This document shows, in pieces, positions 13,801 through 25,800 of a stretch of 64,000 nt of DNA (the stretch's first letter is position 1; each line of letters starts with the position of its first letter). A model generated the notes under the pieces. The model was not told the origin of the DNA. It did not search any database and worked only from the letters and a program-made list of their open reading frames with translations. A program made the translations under genes and the position numbers. Source of the stretch: Nematostella vectensis (Eukaryota > Cnidaria > Anthozoa > Actiniaria > Edwardsiidae); the NCBI RefSeq assembly GCF_932526225.1, contig NC_064034.1:2900001-2964000 (forward strand). Direction: 5' to 3'.

Positions 13801-16800
13801 CTTTGCAAAGGAAATCCAAAAAATCCGAACCAGAAGAGTTCACTAGAGATTCTCAAGGTAGGAAAGAACACATGTCCGTTAATTTCTTCTATCGTGTAAA
13901 ATCCGGAAAAATCGCAATCAGCCATTCCGCGCACTCTTGGTTACTCTATCTCCCCCTCCCCTCCCCCCTATACCCCACCTCCCCACCCCCTTGGACAAAG
14001 ATTGATATGCTTTGTTTTTATTTTCATTTTCATGTTTTCATTTTATTTTTTACCATCTACCTGAATATACATAGCTAGTTTTTCTTAAGAGTGGAACCCC
14101 GTTAACACAAAGTGTTACAAGGTCATTCAGTCATCCTCGGAGGATCCAGCGTACTTTGCAGGCGCTCCAAAAGGTCATTACCACAGTTGGGAGCGCCCGC
14201 AAAGTACGCTGGATCCTCGAGCATGTCATTCAGTGTGTTTCTTGTTCTTCCTTATTCTAAGACGATCGCCTTCCATCGGCGCGAGAGATGTCTCACCCAC
14301 CCTGTGTCTTTCACCGTGCTCAGCACCAAGTGGTAGGTCTATCTGGTTATGAGCCCCTTAGCCTGAGACTCAGGCACCCCCCTCCCCCGAGGGCCTGATA
14401 CTCAGGCCATGAGGCCCTGGGAAACCACAGCCTAGTCCACGATGTTCAGGATCCCTGTGGCGTGCAGTGAGGAGCTGGGGAGGGAGACGTTACACCATCA
14501 ACTACAGGAGACCTGAAACACCACAGGAAACCCTAAACACTACAGGAAACCCGAAAACAACGCAGGAAATCCGAAAACAACACAGGGAACCCGAAACACC
14601 ACAGGAAACCTGAAAACAACACAGGGAACCCGAAACAACACAGGAAACCCGAAAGCAACGCAGGGATCTTAGCGGGGGGTAGCGAATACATAAAAACGTA
14701 TACCAATAACAGCATATTTATGCCAGACATCTCAAACGGCCACACTCAAGCAATGACACTTTTCTCGTCTCATTACTTACTGTTTTGTACTGATTAATCG
14801 TTTGGAATTCTCGTACAGGAATGGATTCGGGTGGGTGGCGTTTATGGTAAGCATCCTAGTGACAATGCTTTATCTTGTACCACTCTCCTACCTACACGTG
14901 CAGCTAGAAGACAATGACCAGCGGTATTGCCCTGATCGGCTCAACGGTACTGATGCTCAAGGAAAACCTATCAAACTCCAAGTACGTTTATCTAAAATAT
15001 CTTTAACGTGCTTAAAGAAAAGCTATAAAACTTCAAGTACGTTTATCTAAAATATATTTTACGTGCTCGGTAAATCTATAAAACGTTTATTGTGAGCAAA
15101 TATACGCTATAAAGGTGCATTTATGTGAACTTTTTAGGAGCGGCTTCTTTATTTACACAAGATAAATCAACTTTATGTGTGTTTTGTTTTGTTTCTCTAG
15201 AATGTGAAAACGTGCATCAAAAATAACCAGGTAATAATATTTTTGAAGATTAGAATTATATTTGCTGGAAGTTTATAGCAAGGTTTATCTGTCCACAGAA
15301 TATGCAAATCCTCCAGTACTTCATGATAGTGCTAGTCTCTTTACTTCTTCTGAAGGAACTCCATCAGCTCGTTACCAAGGTAACGCAGCAATGGACATCT
15401 AACGCAACATAAGTAACCAAAGTAACGTTACAAAACGGTAAACGGTAGAAAACTTGTTTGTCTGTGTAGGTTTGGTGTAGACAAGCAATAAATCAACACA
15501 AGGTTGAAAAGGTACAAAAGAGCAGTTGTGCTCATGTTTCCAGCATTATAGCCCTTCGTCGGAGCCCGGAACGTCAGCACAACTACTGTGTTTCACAGAG
15601 ACGTACAAGATACCATTTTAACCTTGTGTTGATTTATAACGCAACAGACGGACTAACGCAACGTAAGGAACAAATAAGTACCTATTTCTGAAGAACTCAA
15701 CTCGTCACCAAGGTAACGCAACACTCGGACATGTACATTTCATGACAGCCCACGCAAAGCACACGTAGCATGTTTGACATCAACGTCCGCTGTGTCGTTG
15801 TAGTGGCGAATCTACTTCACGTCTGCCACGAATATGATCGAGGTCACAGCCTTCGTTTGTGCTTTGGTTTCCGTTGCTCCGACATGTGAATGCAAGTGGG
15901 GGACCCAGCGTGTGGCTGCCACCATCGCTTTGTTCTTTGGCTGGATCAGCTTGATCTTGTACATACAGAGGTTGGTACACATAAAGACCCCTAAAGGGCG
16001 TGGTCGGGCATTGTAATAGAATCTATAATATATGACCACGTTCGCTTATTAAATATATGTTTTACGCAAAGGGGGTTACTTCATTCAGGTACAATACCCT
16101 TTTTATACAGTACACACAGTGTTGTGCCGCCGTCTTGCGCTTAGGTACAATACCCTTTTTATACAGTACACACAGTGTTGTGCCGCCGTCTTGCGCTTAG
16201 GTACAATACCCTTTTTATACAGTACACACAGTGTTGTGCCGCCGTCTTGCGCTTAGGTACAATACCCTTTTTATACAGTACACACAGTGTTGTGCCGCCG
16301 TCTTGCGCTTAGGTACAATACCCTTTTTATACAGTACACTTTAGGGGCGGACCTATAGATAGCTTACGGCTCGGTACAGAAAATCACAAAAATTCGAGGG
16401 GACGGGAGAGGGTGGAGTACAAATGATCTGAATCGGCCCTAATCCCTGGTCGCTGTTGTTTTATTATTTCATAGTCAATGCTTATTCTGGTATTGTAGGC
16501 TTCCATCATACGGGAAATACGTCATCATGTTGTACAGAATGTTCGTCACGCTGATCAAGGTACAATATCACAATCATTGCGTGACACCAATCATGACACC
16601 TCATCAAGATGCAATCACTATCATTGCGTGACATGAATCATGACACAATGACGGACACAGGGGGGGAGAGAAGAGGGCAGTTCGTTAGAACTTTTTGACA
16701 TACAATTATAATATCATATCGTTTTCTTACAGGTTTTGTTGCTATTTATTCTATTCGCCTTTGCGTTTGGCATCACCTTCCACCTTATACTGGATGTGGT

Positions 16801-19800
16801 GAGTTCTAAAAAGATGTTTGGAAAAGTTGTAAATCTCGGTAGGATAATAGAGTAGTTTTCACCCGTGAAACAAAGTGTGATAGTCAAAGGGTAATAGTCA
16901 GTAAAACACAAAAGAGAACAATAGAATCAGATCACAATAAAGTGTAATACGGTAAAGTGTAGTTCATGGAATTAAAATCACTCTTAATTGATTCAAAGTG
17001 AAACAAAGTGTGATAGTCAAAGGGTAATAGTCAGTAAAACACAAAAGAGAACAATAGAATCAGATCACAATAAAGTGTAATACGGTAAAGTGTAGTTCAT
17101 GGAATTAAAATCACTCTTAATTGATTCAAAGTGAAACAAAGTGTGATAGTCAAAGGGTAATAGTCAGTAAAACACAAAAGAGAACAATAGAATCAGATCA
17201 CAATAAAGTGTAATACGGTAAAGTGTAGTTCATGGAATTAAAATCACTCTTAATTGATTCACATTTAGCAATAACTCGCTAGTGCGGTATTTATTCACGA
17301 CGGATGTATCAGAAAACGATCGACGCGTATTCACGGTTACCATTGAAGGCTCGTGGAAGGGGTGCGCCGCCAATTGATGTTGGCTATCGATGTTTAACTG
17401 TGTGTTTCTTGTTGATCAGGAGCCATTCACGTCGCTTGGTAACGCGATGATGCTGATGTTCATCATGATGCTCGGTGAGATAAACTACGTGGACACCTTC
17501 ATGCCGTGGACCAAGCTAGGACACCCCTACCTCGCAAACATCCTCATCGTACTGTTCTGTCTCACGATGCCAATCATACTCATGAACATGCTGGTGAGTA
17601 ACGCAACACCCGTGACACATCACTCAACAATACGCATGATAAATCACGCAATACCCGAAACACGTCACTCAACAATACGCATGATAAATCACGCAATACC
17701 CGAAACACATCACTCAACAATACGCATGATAAATCACGCAATACCCGAAACACGTCACGCAATAATACGCATGATAAGTCTCATGTCATGCGATATCCGT
17801 GACACGTAACACCATGCCTTTAACAAGTCTCCCAATAATACGCATCACGTCACGAAATACCCGGGACACATCACGCATGGTCACACAATGAGACGTCACG
17901 CATGCGTGTGACAGGTAACGCAAGTTTGATTACCTCACAATGCCAATCAGTTTCCAACAAATATCAATGAATGATAGCAACATTCCCTTATACCTTGTTA
18001 GGTTGGTTTGTCTGTGGGTGATATCGACAAAATCGAGCAGAGCGCGTTGATTGACAGATACGTCATGCAGGTGGGCGCATATCTCAGCACAAAATCCATG
18101 ACTACATTTTCTCGCAAACGCTTCTCGGGGACGGAGTTACACTCTTTGTGCAGGGTAGCTTTAAGCAATACCCACGGCATCCGTGGAGGTTGTCTACAGG
18201 TATCTTTACAGATTCTTTACAGCATACTTAAAATAACGTCGTGAGTATAATCCAGGGCCATGTAGCAGGGGCTGGGGACCCCCTAATATTTTCAAACATT
18301 TTAAGTGCGTGTCCGCGACAGGACCATGCAGTCGCGGTACATGACCCCCCGCCGATCTGGATGAAATTTGGCCAGTTTGATGTGCTTCTCAGAGGACGTC
18401 CACACCTCGAACGGTTTGAAGTTTGAAGAAATTAGGGGGGAGTTAGACCACCCCCCTTGTTATGGGCCTCAAATTACCTTGAAACTCCTTTGAAAATGGC
18501 TCCATTTCCTGCTTCTCTTGAGCATATACGTTTTATCAAATATCAATGACACTTACTATTATTGTTTCCACATATCTATAGAGCTTGTATACGGAAGAGC
18601 ATTGCATTTTGTTAAATCTCAACCTGTCACGAGCTGTCAATCGAATAACCTATTGCTCGAGCTTTTGGGCGCCTAAAAAATGTCGATTTTTAGGCTAAAA
18701 TATCTCCAATGGTCCTATCAACACATAATAGCCACTCAAACCAGATGAAAGAAGGGTGATTGGACTTTCAAAATCTGCAATAAAATTTCTGGGCACTTCT
18801 ATTGTCGCCCTGTGACGTCATCGCGAATATGACGTACTCGGCACAGGGAACCTGGGTCATTCTTTTTCGCTATTTGCTCCTCATGGTCGGAAACAACTGT
18901 TAAATGTTTTTTTTCCTCAACCACCAAATGCATGTTCTACATAAATAAAATAATATGATTTACATGATCTGGAAATATTTGAGAGTGCTTATGATAAAAT
19001 GATGCGTAAAATGACGAATTTGGGACACAGGGATCCCGAGATGATTTTTTCAGCATACGCGTTGCGAGAAGTTTCAAGCATAGGGAAATAGATTCAAATA
19101 ATCAATCAGATTATTTCTCCTGTTTCAGTCCTAATTCTACTAATTTTCACAGAACGATTATTTACACAGGGTCCCCTCGTTTTGATTTGCTTAACGGAGG
19201 GGGGAAAAAATGTCACTTTTTACATACACCGCCCGCAAAACTTGTGTTTTTGTACTTTTAGATGGCAATAAACGCATTGCTTCTGTTTCAGTCGTAATTC
19301 GAGTAATGTTTGCTTAACAATTATGATTCAGCTACCGGGAGTCAATCTGTTGTTCCAAAGCGTCTTCACACTTGGTGTTGATTCGTGCGATGTAAATGGC
19401 AACCGAGTTAACTTGCTCTTTTGCGGCGTTTTGCTAAACTTCTTGCGGTCGTTCCTCTAAAGACCCTGGTGTAAAAGAGTTCTTGTCATTGCTATCATGT
19501 AAGAGGGATGTCGGTGCGCACTTAGCGCGGCCAAACGTCGCCAGGCGCGATATAAGAACCGAGTCGGCGCTGACTTTAGCAAGAACTGGGAACTTTGAGG
19601 CTAGTGAAACACAGAAAACCATTTGCACAAAACACTGCGACGCCCTTGGGATTCAGTGGAAACCGGGGGTGAAGAGCATCAAGGTATCAAGGAAAGTGTG
19701 GCAGTTCTGGAATGTTCTTGTTCCTGTCGGATCAGGTAAGCATTGCGGTGGTCAATAATAAGTCATCTTTGGATTTCTCGGTGTCATTTCTAAAACAGGT

Positions 19801-22800
19801 TATGTTTTTTTTTTTTAAAGCTATATGCAAGAAGTGCCGTGTTGCACATAGCTCGGATGTCAATACACAGATCACCCAAAGACAAAGTGGGGTAAGTACG
19901 GGAAAGCAACCATGTTCTCTATTTTGATAGGGGGGGGGGGGGGGCTGTAGCCTTGTCTCTAGAGATTAAAAGTGCCTCACCCAAACTCCAAGCAATATGT
20001 ACATATTTTGGCGAAAAAAAATTATTACCCAGCTGTCCCTAAATAGCGCTCGGGTTGTTATCTCGCTCAATCAATCCGTAATACAAGCACAAGTGTCTTC
20101 CGATAAAAAGAGGTCTAATTTTACGGCACCGGGATATCTTAGCGAACATAACACTTGTATTTACACAAGCCGCGCGCGCTGAAAAATCAAATTTGAACAA
20201 ACAAAGACCAAACCATGATAAACATTGCGAAAATCTTTGCAAATATATGTTGCGATCTTTTGCCTTCCGATGGTCCAACGACAATTTAGCGCACTCGATA
20301 AAAAGTAATTGCATATCAGCTAAAAGTGTAAGAAACGCTCTCATGTTCGCAATCAATCAGGCATTCAACTTTTGTTGTGTCACACAACCGCACATTGCAA
20401 GGGCAGTAGGAACAGGGTTTGCAAGGTTAAAAATTTTGATTATTAACCACAAAATCCCCTCTAGTTTGGCTAAAATGAGCTTTGTTTGCGACGCGCTCTC
20501 CGTGTTTGATTACAAAATCCGGTCAAGTTACATGTGTACGTAATCTGAGCTACTACCCCGTAACGCGCCAACTGAATTATTTATTATAATTTCGTTGTTT
20601 ATTATCGGTTTACTTCCGGTCGATCATCCCCGATGATTTTTAACGGAAGCTTGAGTAACGTTTTCTTTGTTCGTTTGTTTTCAGTCTGAACTAGTAATTG
20701 AACCGCCACTAGTGCCACAGGCCAGCACATCTGCCTCCTCTACCAGAGAGATATCTTCTGTAAGTAGCTGCGCCAATACGATGGAAATAACGACAAAATG
20801 CTTTTGGTATCACTGCGTTTTTTTTGTTTTGTTTTGTTTTTTTTGCTGTTTTTCAGTCTGAACTAGCAATTGAACCGCAACAGGCCAGCACATCTGCGTC
20901 ATCCGTAGAAGCACTTTCTCCTGTAAGTAACTCTGTGTTGCTCATGACGAGTGCAATGCAGTATTACAAATCCTTGCGTTTACTTATTCTCGTGTTGTTA
21001 TTTTTTCTTGACAGCGTTGCTTAGAAGGTGAAACTAGTGAGAGTGACAATGTGTCCATCGGGTCGTCATCTTCCGCTGGCCCAGAAAACACCTCGGCGGA
21101 GTGGGACCAAACACCCAAGATGCAGTACAAGCTTCACTCCCTCAACACATTCCTGAGGAGCGTGACAGGTGGAGCTGTCGGCCCTATATTTTATTCTTTC
21201 AGGATTTGCAGCGACCAGAACCAAGGAGATCAAGGCTGCTCTTCGTGCTTTAAAAATCTACCTGAATAGTGACTTCAAAGTGCACGTGAGCTCTAACAGC
21301 CCCTGCGGAGATCACTGCCGGACATTCGCTCTCAGTGCCCCCGAGAAGGAATTCACTGCAGAGTGCACGCATGAGCACGGCCTTCTCTGTGAGCGCTGCG
21401 AAGCTTTAAAGAGCGTTCTGTCGGAGCTGGATATCTTTATCACTACGAAGCTTACTCAGCTACAGTACGTAGTTTTAATGCTGTTGCATGTGACCAAACA
21501 TTTGGACTGCTAAGACTTTTTCATACATGCAAACAAAAATGTGCTATGACACAGTCAGATAATATATAATGCCACTCTGTTCCGCTTCAGGGGGACCGGC
21601 AATTCAGAGGCGCTTGAAGAATTATATCACGACTTCAACAATGCTGTTGCTATGATAGAGGACTGGAAAGCGCAGGTTCTGAGAGCGGTTCACCAGGACC
21701 AGGACTCTGCAAAAAACATCATTCTCGACAACTTGTTGGACATCCAGGTGCTGCTCATCATAGATTGGGCGATGAAGTTCCTGCCACGTAGCTTCCGAGA
21801 GACTCAAAAATACTGGTATGGCAAGAAGGGCAAGTCATGGCACGTGACGGTCGCAGTAACAAGGGGCGAGGACGGTGAATTGCAGGTGAGGCAACATTAG
21901 TTATTAAGTAGTGCGTAACAGTTACACAAATAGATGTCTTTACTTTATGACATAATTTGCTCTACTCTTGTCAAAAAAATATTCTGTATTGTTTTTCTCT
22001 TTCAGACAAAAACATATGTCCACTTGTTTGATCAGTGTACCCAAAACTGGTTTGCGGTACATTCCATTATTGAGAACACCCTCACCACCATCCGGCGCAC
22101 GAGCCCAGAAATCACCGAGGCATTTATAAGATCTGACAACGCTGGACGCTATCATAGCGGCTTTCTGGCGGTCTCAATTCCAAGCATCAGTCAGAGCACC
22201 GGAATTGTTATTCGCCGATACGATTTCAGCGAACCACAGTCCGGCAAAGATGTTTGTGATCGTCGGATTGCCGCTATGAAAGCCCCATGAGAAGATACGT
22301 GAATGAGGGCAATGACATCCAGTCAGCCAGTGACATCAAGGCTGCCCTTGAGACGAATGGAGGAGTGAAAGGCTGTTATGTCGCTGTCGTTGCTGTGGAC
22401 GAGACCCAGCAAACTACGACAAAGCACGGATTGACGGGCATTCAAAGCTTCCATAACTTCCGCTTCGAAAGCTCTGGGATGACAGTATGGAAGGCATACG
22501 AGATTGGCCCCGGAAAACACTTCACTGAGTCTCAGATGTCGAAGATGGGGTCACCACAAGGAAGGACACAGCTACAAATCCTTGAAGACTTTGGTGACCC
22601 AGAGCATGATTTTGGTATCTTCCGTAAAAAACACCTGCCCATGTAGCTTCCGAGACTACCCACCAGGAGGAGGAGATAGAAGACAACGATAAAGATGAGG
22701 ACAACGATAGAGATGAGGACAAAGATGAAGACGAGGAAGCAGAAGGCCGGGATCGAACTGCCTTTTTTTCCTGTCCAGAGAAGGGATGTACTAAGCAGTT

Positions 22801-25800
22801 CCTCTCTCATCGCAGTCTTCAGAGCCATCTCGATTCCGGCAAGCATCACCTTTGACTCGAACGAGAATCATCGTATGACAACATAAAGAGAAAGTGGGCA
22901 AAGGCATGCCAAGATGTGGTATCAGCAGCTAGAGAGCTAACCATTGAAAGATCACTCGACCTGCAACTAGCCAGCGGCCAGCCAACAGTAAAAAGAGGAT
23001 GGGCTTTAAAGAGGTCCAAGAAGCCAGTACGCTTCACTGAATAAAGTGAAGCGTTACCTGACCGGCGTTTTTCTTGTAAGCGAGCAAACAGGAAAGAAAG
23101 CAGACCCAAGTGAAGTAGCGACAAGACTAAAATGTTTGAGAAGCTATGACGGAAGAAAGAGGTTTGCAAGTGAAGAGTGGTTGACAACGCAACAAATCAC
23201 AAGCTACTTTTCAAGACTGGATGCCCTTAATCGTTCCGGCGAGCTATGCCAGCAAGCGCTTCCGGAGGAGCCTAGGGAAGAAGAACTCAGAGCCATAAGC
23301 GGAGAGAACAGTGAGATCGATATTCATCTTATCCGTCAAGCAGTCCAGAGTCAGCTCTCCGTGTAGAGGTCAATCTAAGAGTCAAACTAGATCAAACTCT
23401 TTTACGTGTTAGTTTTCAACACAGCAATGCAACAGTTGTTTCTAGGTAGCCCTGTCACTTTTGTCAGCTATTGTTAGTTTGACACAAATTGCTGAGAGGA
23501 AGGTGGAGAACAACAGAAATAGCAACAGTGCAACCTAAAAACATTGTTTATTAAATGTTTGATTATCTATATGGTCGTCTTGGTGTTGAAAAGGAGTCCA
23601 TTTTTGGACAAATCTTTTACAACAAATTCTCGCAGAATCCGAAAAGCGACAACGCAAGAACCCATTGTTACTTTTCATCATCATTAAAATCATATTCTTT
23701 ATCTATCTAGTCCATGTGGTGGATAACGAGAAGTGTGACTCTTTTTTTTTCGACCCTAAGGATCCATTATAGTAAACATTTGACATGGGATCCCTGTGTC
23801 GTCTACGTCATATTCACGATGACGTCACAGGGCGACAAAAGAAGTGCCCAGAAATTTTATTGCAGATTTCGAAAGTCCGATAACCCTTCTTTCATCTGGT
23901 ATTATAGGTTTTCGCGTGTTGATAGGACCATTGGAGATATTTTGGCCTAAATATTGATGATTTTAGAGGCTCTTAAAACTCAGAGAAATTGGAGCGATTG
24001 ACAGCTCGTGACAGGTTGAGAAATGAGAAATGCAATGGTCTTCCGTATACAAGCTCTATAGGTATGTGGAAACAATCATAGTAAGTGTCACTGATATTTG
24101 ATAAAACGTATATGCTCAAGAGGAGGTCATTTCAGGCCCAAAATAAGGGGGGGTGGTCTAACTCCCCCCTAATTTCTTCAAACTTCAAACCGTTCGGGGT
24201 CTGGAGGTCCTCTGAGGAGCACATCAAACTGGCCAAGTTTCATCCAGTTCGGCGGGGGGTCATGTACCGCGACTGCATGGTCCTGTCGCAAACACGCACT
24301 TCAGGAAATGACCAGTAGGGGAGTGGCTCCTCAGTGTTTATTTCTGTATTGGGCTTCTCCCTGGGTCAGTACGCAGCTCTTACAAGCTGCAATTTGATTG
24401 GGCAAATGAACAATATCCGCACCTCGACACAAAGAACGAGAAGAATAGAGACAAAAGAACTCCTTTGTAGAACATAGATAATAGGAGACCAAGCAGCTGC
24501 GTACTTACTCTTCTCCCCCCCTCGTCCCACCGCAATTTCAAGGCATACGCGGACAAAATCTGTTTTTGCTAATATCTCCCAAATAGAAATAGCTATTATC
24601 ACCAAACTTGGCAGCTACCACATTCATGTCGGTCCAAAGTTTATTTCATAGTATGTTGCCATGGCAACCAATTTAAGGAGGTTTAAGGCTCAATTTACAA
24701 TTTTTGCATTCGACATCTCCGCCGGCTTTCCAAGATAAAAGCGGAGCGTGTCGTAAATCAAGGCTTATTTCTTTCGATTTAAAGCGAAATTCGTAGTTTT
24801 ATTATCCTTAGAATTTGGCTTAACAAATTTTGTTCCTCCTGCCTTTGTATGGGATACCGCTACTATGGAAATAGAAATATCACTTAGAGTTAGGAATAGT
24901 GCGGGTTATCGAACCTTTTAGTCTTACCTCATACAGTGTATGGGAAAAGATCACGTACCACTTAATTTTGATTCATCAGCCATCACCTGTAATGTCTATA
25001 CAGGGTGGTGATGCGGGGCTGAATTGCTCGGTCGTATCTTAGAGATACTAAGAGAGTGATGATAGCCTCTTCCATATACAGGTTGAGTTAATGAGTCTTA
25101 TTGAAGACCTCTTCCATATACAGGTTGAGTTACTGAGTCTTATTGAAGACCTCTTCCCTATACAGGTTGAGTTACTGAGTCTTATTGAAGACCTCTTCCA
25201 TATACAGGTTCAGTTACTTAGTCTTATTGAAGACCTCTTCCAAATACAGGTTGAGTTACTGAGTGTTATTGAAGACCTCTTCCATATACAGGTTCAGTTA
25301 CTTAGTCTTGTTGAAGACCTCTTCCATATACAGGTTGAGTTACTGAGTCTTATTGAAGACCTCTTCCATATACAGGTTGAGTTACTGAGTCTTATTGAAG
25401 ACCTCTTCCATATACAGGTTGGGTTACTGAGTCTTATTGAAGACCTCTTCCATATACAGGTTGAGTTACTGAGTCTTATTGAAGACCTCTTCCATATACA
25501 GGTTGAGTTACTGAGTCTTATTGAAGACCTCTTCCATATACAGGTTGAGTTACTGAGTCTTATTGAAGACCTCTTCCATATACAGCTTGAGTTACTGAGT
25601 CTTATTGATGACCTCTTCCATATACATGTTGAGTTACTGAGTCTTATTGAAGACCTCTTCCATATACAGGTTGAGTTACTGAGTCTTATTGAAGACCTCT
25701 TCCATATACAGGTTGAGTTACTGAGTCTTATTGAAGACCTCTTCCCTATACAGGTTGAGTTACTGAGTCTTATTGAAGACCTCTTCCATATACAGGTTCA

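Larger units (their letters stand above)
18303..24301 (+). mobile_element. 6-kb DNA transposon with long terminal inverted repeats, in TRPA intron 26
   Basis: The left end AAGTGCGTGTCCGCGACAGG and the right end (inverse complement AAGTGCGTGTTTGCGACAGG) begin inverted repeats that continue for roughly 0.5 kb (about 18303-18855 and 23785-24301) with scattered mismatches. Both include a CGCCCTGTGACGTCATCG block. Between them lies a multi-exon transposase-like gene in the same orientation as TRPA. The target-site duplication was not resolved. The right outer flank (GGAAATGACCAGTAGGGG) also occurs at 10332-10349, so the insertion may sit in, or carry, another repeat. Confidence 0.85.

Noticed and set aside
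22522-22849. Minus-strand Ser/Leu-rich frames
   Set aside because: Complement of the acidic and zinc-finger coding part of the transposase.
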